64,000 nt of DNA, from NCBI GenBank assembly GCA_028274465.1, contig CM051457.1, positions 105,523,982-105,587,981 on the forward strand. The letters run 5' to 3'. How positions within the stretch are numbered: the first letter of the stretch is position 1; each line of letters begins with the position of its first letter. The DNA is from Plantago ovata. Taxonomy: Eukaryota; Streptophyta; Magnoliopsida; Lamiales; Plantaginaceae. Positions 19,082 to 31,588 of the stretch are shown piece by piece. A program made the translations under genes and the position numbers. The notes beneath the pieces were generated by a model that saw nothing but the letters and a program-made list of their open reading frames with translations, was not told where the DNA came from and did no database searches.

Positions 19082-21949
19082 CTACATGTATTGAGCCAAC
19101 CACTGCTTGCACATGTCGAGAACTGGAAGTGAATTTGCATGTAATGCCTGCAAAAAGAGAGAGAATAAGGGGAGCTGGTTCCACAAACTAGAAATGAATG
19201 TGCATAAATAATATATCCCCATGTGCAACTACAGATGGAAAACAACGGAATAATTGCAAGCCCAGGAAGCTACGGTTTCAGTTTTTCTGGTTATTACATC
19301 ATCCATCAACAAATCTAATCCTTAAAGAGCAAAAAATTTAACAGCGCTTATCTGTTTACTGTTTAATTGGTACCTTCCCTGTCTCGAGTTGTTCACCAAT
19401 ATCTAACAAGGTTAAAATATAAGAACCACAAAGCACATTCAGTTCAAGGCTAGCTTCTTTAGTTGAACACTCGTAACCAACCAATATTGTGACTCTCTAG
19501 GATGAGAACCACATGTGATGTTCAGTACTTCAGTTAGCAAAGAACATCAACTTCACGCTAATAGAAGAAACATTGAACTAAATCAATATAACATGATGGC
19601 ATATGAAAAATGACCTGATGTGCAACATACTGAACATCAGCTACACTTCCACTCCAAGATGCTATCTGAAAAGTACTTTTAAGACGACCGCAGACAACAC
19701 ATGCCAGTACTTTCCTGCAAACCAAAGTTGGATTATAAGAATTTATAATTCAAATGTAGGAAAACAGAATAAACACATACATGAAACAGTGCTAGATAGT
19801 ATCTTTCCAATTTATCACAATTATAAGGATTTACAAGTAAATGCCAGGATAAAGTGAAATTTCACCTGTGGCTACTAGTTAGCATGTCAATGAGGCGATC
19901 CGGACGCTCCTTGTGTTTGTTGCCCCCAAAACCTGCAGAACACATTATTAGATTACATACACATTGATGGCTGCACACCTATAGCAAATACATTCATACT
20001 CCAGATAAAGGAAAGTAAACCTCCAATTCAGCATTTAGATTACATAAAGCAATTTCATAAAACAAGAAATATGTATCTCCGTGAACCAGAATAGCAAATA
20101 ACTGCATCCGCCTGAAAGAAAAATGAAATCCAGCCCATTACCTAAAGAGGAGCACACACCATACTTTACAGTTAAATAAGAAGCTCAACTTTGTTGAAAA
20201 AGGATCGTTATAGTACCTGGTCCGAATCTTCGTCGTCTATGGTACCCTTTATGTTTCTGAAAAACTCAGTCAATTGACCTCCCTTTTTTCTGTCGGCAAG
20301 TGATGAAGCAACTTCACCATATATTTTAACAGCTGGAATGCCACCCACCAGGTAAAGTATTAACCATTGTTGCAGGAAAGAAAAGGAGGAAAACAAGGTC
20401 TGCAAAAATGAAAGTTAGAATGACAAGATACAAACATTACGTGGAAGAGTGAATTCATATATTATTTGAAAAACTAAATCAAAGTTCTTCTCGACAAGAG
20501 CCTCTGCAACTTCACATCTCCTCCTATATTCACAATTAAAAATCCTAATTAGATCTTGTGAAAGACTTGAAACTTGAAAGTTCCGAATGCAAATATGTCC
20601 ATATATTACTTTTGGTATGCATTTAAGAGTTAAGACATTCAATAAAAATGGTTTGTGAATTATATTTTTAAAGGTAAATATTTTATTAGAGAGAAATGAA
20701 CGGGATGTGCCTCATCAGACATAAGAAAAACTAAGCTACTACAATCAGTCAAAGAGTTACATGCAGTTGCATCAAACCTGCAAAGTAACAACCCCAAAAA
20801 TCATTGAGAAATTTCCTATCCAGCTTAGAAACATCTATCGTTTCTCCCAATCCAAATGCACCAAATAACACAGCTTGGTATGAGATTCCACAATGAATGT
20901 AAGATTATATTGATAAAGTGTTAAGTGGGCAATAAAAAGTAAAGAGTGAGTATTGATAAAGGAAATGAGATGCTTGTAAACAAGTGTCGTTTTTGGTGAA
21001 ATAACAAATTTGTAATGAAATGGAGGGAGTATTCACCAATGTAGACTGCAAATCTGCAGATGGATCCCTTAGATGATAAGGATTTAATGCTAAATTGTAA
21101 CCTTCTATAAAATTTTAAAGGCGACATAATTATGAAGTCCACAAAGCCAAGACAATGGACTGAAAACGGAACAAACACCAACAAGAGTGTATTAAATTTT
21201 CTTAATTCTCCACGATAATTATGCCATGGCACATCAATATTTTGGTCCGATTTACGGCGTCGCAGAAGATATAACTTGAGGAGCAGGAATATAATAAGCA
21301 GCAAAACCTGAATGTCTCAGGGTCATTTGGATTGCCGAAAAATAGTGTTTCCATTGGGGTCCCTCTGCATCACTGAAGCATCTCACAACATCCATCTGTA
21401 CACAGATGAGAATTAAAAGAAGCAAATATAAAGCAATCACACATAACAACGGTACTAAGAATATGTGGCAAATTCTGTGTGACTATTCTTACGGAGTCAG
21501 GAAAAAGTCGAAAAAAAATATATAGAGGAATTATGTCCAATCTGTGTACTATAAAAGGTGCTAAAAACATAATGATATATAGACTTGTCTAGAACTATGA
21601 GCACGTATGAAAACAATTTTGCCGAATTCCATTCCTTGAATTCCATGTAATGTAATTATGTAAATGGTATTAAAAGCAAAATGACATATGCTTTTGATTA
21701 TTATCCTTCTTGGCATAATGGCAGTGTAGCCAATGTATTCACACATTTCATAAGCAGTGATATAGATCATAGCTTGTGACTTGTATGAGCCTTGCATATG
21801 TATACCTGAATAGCAACACGAGCTGAAAACTTGACCAATCCTTCCTCAGTAAGCTTCTCTGAGGCAGATTTTCCCCGATTACCTTTAAAGAGAAGTTTCG
21901 TAGAATCTCCCACGTTATATCGTGCAGACAACCCTTCATGAAAATGCAT
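19082..21949 (-). pseudogene. ZFYVE26 (spastizin)-like 3' gene portion, degenerate
   Basis: Minus-strand exons, 5' to 3': 21806-21949 (MHFHEGLSARYNVGDSTK), 21308-21395 (DVVRCFSDAEGPQWKH), 20441-20523 (RRCEVAEALVEKNFDLVF), 20217-20332 (KIYGEVASSLADRKKGGQ, then LTEFFRNIKGTIDDEDSD), 19866-19932 (NKHKERPDRLIDMLTSSH), 19615-19714 (KVLACVVCGRLKSTFQIA) and 19082-19147 (ALHANSLPVLDMCKQWLAQY, then Met and stop). From memory these match the C-terminal part of the plant homolog of zinc finger FYVE domain protein 26. Introns are retained. Two exons break the frame. The 88-nt exon is one base short for its phase (KHY, then FGNPNDPETF in another frame). The 67-nt exon has lost about 19 bases between VLGA and NKHKERPD. 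No upstream exons, and no FYVE region, lie in the window. It is a partial, non-functional copy made at DNA level. Confidence 0.75.
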
Positions 21950-22477
21950 CTGCACCACAAACAATACAAACATACAGAAGAACAAAAGATGAGAACATAC
22001 AAACTGAATTGCAATAATTGCACTAGATGCATATGTATTACCTATGTACAGTTTAAAACTTCAAAACACTCAGGTATGATGAAAGACCACAAGTAAAACG
22101 GTTTGACATGGTAGCAGTATAATAATTGGAATTAAACATTCGTGACAAGGCAGGAATCACCATTTCTGTCTGTTCCTATGGGATCTTGTCTCAATTAAAA
22201 TATTGGTTTTTTTCTAGAGGCTGATATATGTATCTATATCCGCATCGCTTTTGAAGTTTACTGATCCGTCGTTCAATACATGCAAAACAGACAACCAAAG
22301 TCTAAGCATAGACACCAAAAGAAAAGGTCCTTTGACGCGAAAAGTAAATCCTGAACATCGGGTGTCTGTATCAGAGCCTTGCATAAATACATTTCAAGAT
22401 GTGTCAATAAATTCATCCAAACTATGAATCATGGCATAAGATAAAAACCATGATTGTTATGTTCAAAAAATAAGTAC
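21950..22477. other. Non-coding spacer
   Basis: Sequence between the ZFYVE26-like pseudogene and an unrecognised exon. No further exon of either is visible. Confidence 0.45.
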
Positions 22478-22721
22478 CTTTGAAAAATGGAACCGTTTTG
22501 ATTGGTGCTATTTGATTGTGCAATCAAGCTCATGTTTTCTGTGGAATTCCTAGTCGGGCTTCTGGTTATTCCACTATGGACAACAGGTGCTTCAAATCTG
22601 GCATTAGTTGATTGGGAGACGCTTGCAGTATACGATGTGTTCCTGTTACTTATTGAGGGCCCTTCTTCACCAGAAGCAAAGGTCCACATTTCTTGCGCAT
22701 TAGCATCTTCAGATTGAGGTC
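22478..22721 (-). pseudogene. Single unrecognised exon (minus strand)
   Basis: The exon is open on the minus strand for its full 244 nt between a TAG acceptor and a GT donor (CAAAG|GTACTT). It encodes a Ser/Asn/Thr-rich, probably disordered segment, including QEMWTFASGEEGPSISNR and THE-less repeats of NST (TRNSTENMSLIAQSNSTNQN). I do not recognise the parent gene. There are no neighbouring exons that continue it, so it is probably a gene fragment like its neighbours. Confidence 0.4.
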
Positions 22722-23658
22722 CTACATATATACAACAGGATAACTTTCTTTAAAACTTGAATGGAGCTAAAAGCTACATTTTTGCTTGAAAAGAAACAGA
22801 CATGAGAGGCTTATTGCTTAAATGCCATCTTCTTTTGGTGAATAATATTCATAAAAAAGATAACACGTTATATGCTACTCAATATTACCTCTGCAACAAT
22901 AGTAAGTAAAAGAAAATAACAGATCCTAGTATACGAAAAAGATGGTCTTGACAACGGACAAATGCCGAAGGAGATGATTACTAGTTCTCAAATCTCAACA
23001 GCACAACAAGTTCTAATAACTACCAAGATTAGGCACTGATCTTCAAGTTATACAAGTAGAATTTTAGCACCAAACACTAATAATCAGTTAGAATTCGAGT
23101 TTATGTAACAAATTATCGAACACCTCAACCAATTACCCTTCCCACTTTGTTTCCTCCCAAGTTAACTCCATTGTTGTAGGCTGTTGAACCATAATTAGAT
23201 TAGTACTTACACATACATAGCCATTCATACAGGCATATTCTCAGTTTACAGACTTCTGGAAGGATATTTCTATTCCAGTCGAAATAATATGATTTGGTTT
23301 GTCCAAAACCCTGTTTTACACCCTCCCAATACTGAACCAAGGTCTTTTCATAGAGGGATGGTACTCTAGCCTCATTACTCAATTTCCACTAATCACCAAA
23401 GATAAGGCCCTGATCTACAAGCTATACCAATAGAAGCCTAACAACACTAAAAACAGTATCACTAAAGATTTAACCCTCGCGGTTAGCAATTCAACAGCTA
23501 GTCTACATTAGCATAATGTAAGCACTTTCCAGTCAAACGAATTACCAATTCACCAATTTCACCATTCATCATAAATTAGCCCCAAGCAATACTTCAAAAC
23601 TGTAACATTAGAGGTAAAAGTAGAATAGACATACTATCTAAATTGATAACAAAGAACA
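22722..23658. other. Intergenic, nothing recognised
   Basis: AT-rich sequence with no supportable exon on either strand. Confidence 0.5.
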
Positions 23659-23901
23659 TAGAGAGGAAATGTAATGTTTAACGTCAATGACTGTGAGAAA
23701 ACTGACACATTCATTGTTATGTGGAACGAGGCGAAGTCGGAAGTTTCTTGTTCATGCCTAATGTTTGAGCATAAAGGTTCCCTTTGCAGTCATTCTATGA
23801 TTGTTCTACAAATGTGTGGTCTTTCTAGTATCGCATCGCAGTACATCCTGAAGAGGTGGACAAAAGATGCAAAAAGTAGGCAAGCAGGAACGGAAAAAAG
23901 G
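23659..23901 (+). pseudogene. FAR1-related (FRS/FHY3-type) SWIM zinc-finger fragment
   Basis: The open segment encodes [20 protein letters not shown], then [20 protein letters not shown], then [16 protein letters not shown], and it ends at AAAAAG|GTACTG. The CxC...CxH SWIM finger and the [10 protein letters not shown] motif are diagnostic of FAR1-RELATED SEQUENCE proteins, which are transcription factors domesticated from MULE transposases. The FAR1 DNA-binding and MULE transposase domains are absent, and a stop lies in frame just before the segment (23659-23661). It is a fragment of an FRS gene or of a related MULE. Confidence 0.75.
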
Positions 23902-23943
23902 TACTGTTGTCTACTACTAGGACATAGTTCCATGTGGTCTCTT

Positions 23944-24104
23944 GGGCCTCGTTTGGTTTGCTTGATATGAATGGACGAAATAGTGGGAACGTGTTATCTT
24001 TCATCGTGTCAATTGTCTAGTATGCTCTATCCACCGTTCTTGATGAACAGTGAAACAGCGTTCATCCATTTGTTATCCTATCAAACAAACGAAATGAGGC
24101 CTTA
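23944..24104. mobile_element. Tourist-like (PIF/Harbinger-type) MITE
   Basis: The left end GGGCCTCGTTTGGTTTGC and right end (read in reverse) AAGGCCTCATTTCGTTTG form imperfect terminal inverted repeats about 160 bp apart. TTG precedes and TTA follows, close to the TTA/TAA target duplications of the family. There is no coding capacity. Confidence 0.6.
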
Positions 24105-24847
24105 CAGAGAATGGGATTATATTTGTTAAATGACAATGTCATAATGGTTAATTTCTGCAGGGGCATCTGGATTTTAGACAACCAGGTTTCGGCTTCAGCC
24201 TGCAGGTTGGTCCTTGGCTCCTTGCAACAATATGTTGTTATGCATCCTCATTGTTTTCTGATTTAAATGTGTTGTAATATCCTTTCTTGTTATATCAGGA
24301 CGAGCACAATGTGAGAACGTTACATGGGACAGCTAGACATTCATGACGATGTTTGTTGACATCAATGCATCTAGCCACAACAGATGTAGATACATTAGAA
24401 CCTCAAGGTTTTCTTAAGTGGGGAATTTTCATGACCACATGCCACTAATTTGTTTGAACAGACAAACATACAACTAGACCTAACTCTGTTTTCTATTCAT
24501 TTGTGATTAATCAATTCATGTGTTGTTTTAGCATAGCTTTCAAGTCCCTGCTTCTGTTAAGAAACATGCCACGTACTCTGCCAGCATACTCAAGCTGCAT
24601 AATGCTTACACGCCTAGCTAGTAATGTTGATGTTTGCTTTAGAGACATAGTACATGCATAAACTATACTTTCTAGGGGTTGAAATTCCCTGCCATCGGCA
24701 TCTACTCGTTATATGACAGGTGTAAGTTGAAACTATAATACATCTTTTGACAAAATCGCCACTGCTCGTGCTCAAAATAGAACAAAAAACGACTCAGCCA
24801 AGTAAAACTGCAGCACTGTATGTAACCTAAGTTCTAATCTCAGAAGT
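24105..24847. other. Spacer before the CYP97B pseudogene 3' end
   Basis: I can assign nothing here. Two short exon-like pieces follow acceptors at ~24162 and ~24299 on the plus strand but match nothing I know. Confidence 0.4.
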
Positions 24848-27800
24848 TTAATCATATGTTGGAGTAGATCTCTTCTGCAGTTGGCACCAGAGTCCATTCT
24901 TGGTATGAATAGTTGCTCCTGTGACCAGCTCCACTGATTCTGGAGATCCCTTCAGATTCACATCAAACTTCTGCAGAAGCATTGCCAGTGCTATGGTTGA
25001 TTCCATGAGGGCGAATTGGTCCCCAACACATTTTCTTGGCCCACCCCCGAATGGCAGGAAGGCAAAATCTGAGATTATCTGATATTGTCAACAACAGACA
25101 TGTTAGCAGCCATAAAATGAAGAGACTGCCGGAAACTCTAATTGTAATAGAGCAACAAATGTACCTCGTTTGGATACAATGCTCCTGGACTACGTGATGG
25201 ATCGTAACCAGCCCAACCTTCAATTCCACTTGGCTTTTGTACTTGAAACCTCTCTGGTTCAAAATCATTCGGGTTGTCCCAGAAATACGGAGATCTGTGC
25301 AGATTATATACCTGATTGAACAAATTTAGAAGGTTATTGTCAGAACAAGCAATGATTTGATGAAACCGCAACCAATTTCAGCTTAGAAGCTATTGTGACA
25401 TGGCATGGACTTACGAAAACAAATATATCGGTCCCAGCTGGGATAGAATATCCATTTTCGTCGCCCTGATAACCACCTGCAATATGAGTGTCATAAGTTT
25501 CAGGAGTTCAACCAACTTAGAAATTCCAAGATTCAGTTTCTCTCTATATTATTTCATCATTTGAAGTCAAAGATTACTGTAGTCACTTTGACAAATCACA
25601 AATGTACCAACAAAGGACCATATGCATACCTGGTAACTTATCAGGTTTAAGAGACCGTCTGATCAACAACGGAGGTTGAGGGTATAGACGTAGAGACTCC
25701 ACGACAATAAGTCGTAAGTACCTGATCCAAATTAACACTCAAATTTCAAATGCCTTATCTTACACTCTAATTTTTTTACTGCTTCATATGTTGTTCTTCC
25801 CTGACCAAGCACTAAATCAATCTCCGCCTGTGCTTTCTTCATCTTGGAAGGATTCTGCATAAACATTCATTCTGCCGCATTACATTACTGAAGTAGCAGC
25901 ATGCGTGCATGACAACCAAACGGTACATCAATTCCAAGTGCGAAAAAAAATCAGCATCTAGTAAATTCAACTGTGACCTTACTTGAGCGAGAAGGAAAAT
26001 AGCCCACGTAAGGACAGCAGCAGTAGTTTCATGTCCAGCTATAAGCATCGTCATCAGGTCATCTCTTAGCTATTAGAGCAGTTGAAAATTTTGAAATTAC
26101 TATACTGGTTTTTATATCCGTAGAAAAAGAACAGAAAAAAAGACACATAGGAAGGCCATTTACCTGACGATCATCAGCATCCACACCTCTCATGTCGACC
26201 AAAAAACGCAACAGACTAGCATCCTGCAAATGTTTTGTAGTTACAATGCTGAATCAACCATTCTGAGCTTTCAAAATCATTAATTTACAAACTTCGTCTT
26301 TCTTGCAGTGTATATAGCAAACTTTGACTGCAAAAACCTTTGTTAGGAGGTCTAACAGTTAGACACCTTAAAACTATACCACCACCCACCCAAGTGTTAG
26401 GCTCACTCCCCTAATTTGCAACCGTCTAACTGTTAGACCCCATAGCAAAAGTTATTCTCAACCTTGATATTTAGGTAGTCCCTTTGCTGCAGCTTTTCAA
26501 CATCAGCTTCCTATGTAAACCACAAAGGATATAAGCACACTATATGATGACATCTATAATCAAAGAAAAATTCTTGGAATGCCCAACATTCAGAGTGTAT
26601 AAATAGTCTCACCTCTCTGGTTTCTTTTGCATTTTTTATGAGACCATCAAGGCAATCATTAATGACCTTTAGGTCCTTCTGGAACTTTCGTTGCCGAGGA
26701 ACTAGCCAATTTGCCAACGGGACTTTCCAGTAAGGAATGTAGAATGTAGAACGATGCTCGGCTTCAAAAAGAGTACCATAAACAGCCTGGAGAAGATGCA
26801 CAGTCAGGAATTTGGAAGCAATCAAATGGTAAGAGAGAAGCGAAGACAATAGAAATACAATCCCTTGAAGTTCTACTCATTAGATTCAGTTAGTATTGTT
26901 ATATATTCAACATGAGGGTAAGAAACCAGTATCCAAAATGCTTACTCGTACCTTAATAACATGAGATTCTTTTGTAACAGAACCAAAATCTTAGTTGAAG
27001 ACACCAAGTCCAATGATATCAAGAGCCAAACTAGAAAATTCAGATTCAAGATCCAGCTCAATCTTCTTCATCCCACCTGAAGCTTCTGCCTCAAGAAGCT
27101 TTTCAATTTTTGCAGTCATTCTCAAAGAGCAGTCAGTGAAAACTTTGGCCATAGCTTCTAAGTACAATGCATGAAATCCAGGAGCGATAACTGCAAGGCA
27201 TGCCATAAACATGAACACTTATGCTCTTTGTTTATGCTAAAAAAATATAGAATTGCATGATTGCTCTGCAGAAACATTGTATTTCCCAAATTTGTCTTCA
27301 TTCAACAAATATGTATCTTGATAAAGTTTTTTCACTTGATGAGTACTAGTAGTATAACTACATCAGCAAGAATCTTTTTGCAAAACTGGTTGAGGCAAAG
27401 GGGGAATTCGTACAAGATATCTTAAATAGAATATATATAAGCATGACTGCAGTAAGCTTTGCAGAGCAGGTAAGGCATTTTTATTATGTCATGTGATACT
27501 TTGTAGTAATCAGAACATACTCAAACCGAACCTTTTTTGTATTTGCTCCCCACGAATCTAACTAATAGAAAGCTCAGAATAAAGACAAACTTGAAACCCA
27601 ATCCAAATACTATTGCAGTAATATAACCTAGAGCACCTATAGATCTCAAAGAATTCGAATGCTGCATTAGCAACTACCATGAAATGGTAGTAGGGGAGTA
27701 GAAGATAATATCACCAATGATGCCTTGAAGTAAAATGACAAGTGAGGCAGAATACACATGAAAGAAAAAAGGTAACTAGATAGGAAATGGTAATAGCTCA

Positions 27801-28192
27801 CCTCTTCTTCTCAACTTCCAAGTGTCAAGATCAGCAGGTATAAGTCCTTTTCCCATGATAGGTTCCAATATATCAGCAAGGACACCCTAGACAATATCAT
27901 CATAATATATAGTATGAGCCAATGACATCTTATTCCTCCATGAAGGAATTATAGTGGAATAAAAGGAAATCCATGCATTTGACCATGACTTAGGACAAGA
28001 CATACATAGTTGCCAAGAGTGACGAAATTCTATATGAAGTTTAGTAAGAAGTAAGAATACAAGGGTATTTGGAGTGTAGCATACCGTGTCATAAGAAAAT
28101 GCGTTTTCACGGAGAATGTATCTCGCGACAATGGGATCAGAGACGACAACAAATGCTTTTGGACCAAAAGCAAGTTTATACACCGAGCCATG
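24848..28192 (-). pseudogene. CYP97B: Cytochrome P450 CYP97B, 5'-truncated with an internal stop
   Basis: Eleven minus-strand exons in order: 28085-28192 ([20 protein letters not shown]), 27802-27886, 26952-27190, 26613-26786, 26463-26510, 26164-26223, 25983-26069 (oxygen-binding [12 protein letters not shown]), 25766-25854, 25630-25721 (ExxR helix as ESLR), 25415-25476 and 25165-25311 (PERF), ending with 24848-25078 (heme loop [10 protein letters not shown] with the axial Cys). Splice phases agree throughout. The match is to CYP97B rather than CYP97A/C ([34 protein letters not shown]). CYP97 enzymes are plastid P450s, and A and C hydroxylate carotenoid rings while the B role is less certain. 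Two lesions are visible. The codon after LGVFN in the third exon listed is TAA where the family has Tyr. The 5' exons with the transit peptide and N-terminal region are absent, and a Gypsy LTR begins 140 bases upstream of the first remaining exon. Confidence 0.88.
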
Positions 28193-28331
28193 CTGCATGT
28201 GCAAGCAAATCAACAAAAATTCATTTCTCATGCATATGTGAGAATAAAGGTTCATTATCACAAAAATTTGGAGCAGTTACACTGATGGCTCTCAGAGCTA
28301 ATTCTATTGGTGATTTCAAACCTATTGTTAA

Positions 28332-30597
28332 TGTTGGATTATGTCCGGATTCGCTGTACGAACTAAAGGACGACTTACCTCGGCGGCTAGGGCATACATG
28401 TCCGACATATAAGCCCTAGTCCGGCAAACAGACTACGTGTTACTCGGACCACATGTCCAGAAAGTTGCTACTCGGACCAAGTGTCCGACATACTACGCGA
28501 GAAGCATGTCCGCAAAGTCCGCGGGCAAAACCTCAAGGTCCGATACCTCAAGATATATGTTCGTCACATAACTTGGTATCGGACGATATGCGCGAGACAT
28601 GAATTTGGTCGGACCCTACGGAAGTTTTTACATAGTCCATCTGAAGTGAACTAGGTCACATGATATCGGACCGTATATCGGACGGGACCTCGGATGTCGG
28701 GCCGTGCATCAGACACTTTATCGGACGCTAGAACGGGACAGAATCCTAGAACGTTCCTTAAAGCGTGAAATTACCTACTTGGCCCTGGAAAAACCCTAAT
28801 TTGGTACGTGGGCCAGGCCCATTAAGCCAACTAATGGGCTTTTAGCCTTGAGATTCAATCATAGCCGTACACTTGGCGTAATCCCAGGAGTCCTATCACT
28901 ATTTGGGAAACACTATAAATAGTGGACATCATTCAACTCAAAAGGTAACCAATAGCTGACCTACTTTATACTATATACACTAGAGTGGCTTTCAACCCTC
29001 TAACCGTAAAGTCGATTGTCCGGTTTGATCACTAGACAAACCGGAAAACCGTTACTAACCTCCCCCTCAAGTTATTTTCAGGACTTCACTTGCAATGGAA
29101 GGAGGCTAAAGTTAAGAGGAACGCTTTAGAACGTATTAGAAGGACTTGATAATTTACCCATCAACATTTGGCGCCGTCTGTGGGAATCTGAACAAAAGGT
29201 TACCCTTTGTCCTACTAGCAAGAGTCCTACGAAATGGTTAATAGGAAGAGTACTAGAATTGCTCAAGCGGCAAGAAACCCTCAATCCACCTGTCCTCGGG
29301 ACCGTCCCCCATTAGGAGGAAGGGGAGGTGGAAGAGGAACCGCAGCTACAAGGACACATAGAAATGATAATGTTGATATGGAGATGGAAGATGGAGCAAG
29401 TGCAAGTGTAACCGAGAGGAATGAAGGCTCGGGTAATCACAACCCGAATGCAATTCCCGCTGGGAGTGGGTTTGGATCTCTTCGAGTGCATTCTCAACCA
29501 GCACCACTCGCTCCTGTAGCACTGCCACCACAACCACCACAACCCATTGCTCCTCCACAACCACCACAACCCATTGTTCCTCAGGACCCAGCTGCACTAC
29601 AATCCACCTTGCCCAATGGACAAGTTGTGAGACCAAGGGACTACGGTATGGGAGAAGAACAATTTGGATTGCTCCTCTTAACAATCCAAGGTTGTTTTGC
29701 ACCAGATGATGTTGCAAGGATACAACAACAAGTAGTCCAGCAGCAAGCACAAGGAAGAGCAAATCAGGTGGTGCAACCTAGAGAGGATGGAGCACAATCT
29801 CGAGCTAATTCAAGACCGATACAAGATTGAGTTGGACCTCCTCGTGTTCAGTCACGGTTAGGACCCCAAGGGGCTCCAGATGATTTGAGAGAGATAATAG
29901 ACCGGAGGGTCAGAGCATCCCAAGCGCAAGGAAACGAAAATATCCCTCAAACTCAAATGGTTCAAACTCAAGTGGTGGCACAAACTCAGATGTTACCACA
30001 AACTCAGATGGTAACTCAGAACCAAATCCCCTTGAACCAAATGGTTACACAAACCTTGCCTGAAACCCGAATGGAGAACCAAGTTGGAGGTCCAGTGGTA
30101 CTCCCTACTCTAGTGGGGAGCGATCCGCCTCCGACAGCGGAACTTACTTTGGGAGAAATGAGGGCTCAAGAAGATGAACTTAAGGCACGAATAGAGGCTT
30201 TGAGAGCATCCGTGAAAGAAAAAGAGCAAGAGATAGACCAAGAGCCTAGTGCCTTATGTGAAGAGATCTGGAACCATCGGGTTAACACTGAAAGAGGATT
30301 CCCTACTCTTGACACCTATGATGGAACTACATGTCCAACCAATTACTTGATTAAGTTTGGAACCAAAATGGATGCATAATGGGCATGATTCTAGGACCAA
30401 AGCATTAATCTTTTCCGCTACTCTTTCGGGAGATGCAATGGTGTGGTGGACAGGTTTGGAGAACGGCTCCATCAAGAGTTACAAACAACTTAGCCAGGAG
30501 TTCACCAAAAGGTTCGAAAAGGCGATCAGAAGAAGGAGAGGAGTGGAGTACTTAGCGGAGATAGTACAGAAGCCAAAAGAAGACTTAAGTTCTAGAT
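28332..30597 (+). mobile_element. Gypsy LTR retrotransposon, 5' part only (fossil)
   Basis: The LTR spans about 28332-29166 (TGTTGG...CAACA) and is rich in the word CGGAC/GTCCG. It is followed by TTTGGCGCCGTCTGTGGGAA and then a gag-like region (~29234-30597) with a basic Gly/Arg start, Pro/Gln-rich repeats (PPQPPQPIAPP) and a retrotransposon-gag core (YDGTTCPTNYLIKF, then GDAMVWWTGL). The element is broken. There is no pol and no second LTR, so it is a truncated remnant. It lies immediately upstream of the surviving CYP97B exons. Confidence 0.8.
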
Positions 30598-31312
30598 AAT
30601 ATATAGTTGTTGCTCTTCATAGTCACTTCCATATGTTTATATTTATAAACCGTTTATATCTTCATACGGTTTGAGATATCTCAATTACTAATGGACTATC
30701 TAAGGAATAGGTCATTAAATTTTAATTTTTTTTTTATTTCTTAACGATTGAGTTACTTAGACACTAATAGTTTATTTTTGAACGGTTGGGGTTACTTAGT
30801 TACGGACTTCTGTTTTGGTGTTATTTTATATTCTTTGTGCACTCCTTATTTCATAAGTGTTTTTTTATTTTAGTTTTGTAGAATAGTGTCACGTTTTGAT
30901 GTTTTTCATGTTTCAAGCACTTAGGTACGAAACTGTGATTTTGAGCTTAAAACGCTGCAAAGTGATCTTGTTGAAGTTTATCGATCTCCATGGATATGTT
31001 CGTGAGTGACCGTAGTTCGATTTAAGCCAAGAAGTTCATTTGGGAAAAACTTAGACTTACCTTAGAAGCACATATTCAGAAGTTCGAATAAAGGTTTTGG
31101 AGTCGTTCAAGTGTGCAAGATTAGTGCAGTCTAGCCATTTCATCCATAACTCCTTCATACGATATTGAATCAACCTCAAATCAACGTCCACGCGTAGATA
31201 ACTCAACGTGGTATCAAACGGTAGGTTATGCGCACCAATCCGATAACAGATGAGCCCTATAGTTCCAGTTGAATGTGAGGAGACCCACCTGAAAATTATG
31301 CAGTTTTTTGCG
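30598..31312. other. Unassigned sequence, possibly retrotransposon-derived
   Basis: No coding sequence. The word AATAGTGTCACGTTT (~30882) also occurs at the start of the Athila-like LTRs (~43437), hinting at old LTR-derived DNA, but similarity does not extend far. Confidence 0.35.
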
Positions 31313-31588
31313 ACCTATAGCCCATGCGTCGCTAACCCATAGCTCATGCGTCGCTAATTAGCGACGCATGAGTTTTGGTCGCTAAATTAGCGACGCATGA
31401 GCTATGGGTTAGCGACGCATGGGCTATGGGTCGCTAAAATTAGTGACACATAACCATGCGTCGCTAATTTAGCGACCAAAACTCATGCGTCGCTAATTAG
31501 CGACGCATGAGCTATGCGTCGCAAAAATTAGCGACGCATGGTTATGCGTCGCTAATTTGCGTCACTATTTGTTGTTTTTCTTGTAGTG
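31313..31588 (-). mobile_element. CACTA (En/Spm) transposon end with subterminal repeats
   Basis: Read on the minus strand from 31588 it begins CACTACAAGAAAAACAAC, the classical CACTA terminal inverted repeat. About 270 bp of alternating direct and inverted copies of TTAGCGACGCATG follow (subterminal transposase-binding repeats in this superfamily). No opposite CACTA end and no transposase are visible, so this is an isolated or non-autonomous end. The repeats make the block strongly self-complementary. Confidence 0.8.

Noticed and set aside
24163-24345. Two further exons of the FRS fragment
   Set aside because: Acceptor-like sites exist but the peptides match nothing in FRS proteins that I know.
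29312-29762. Two minus-strand frames opposite the Gypsy gag region
   Set aside because: Shadows of the plus-strand gag region, whose composition and motifs identify the true frame.
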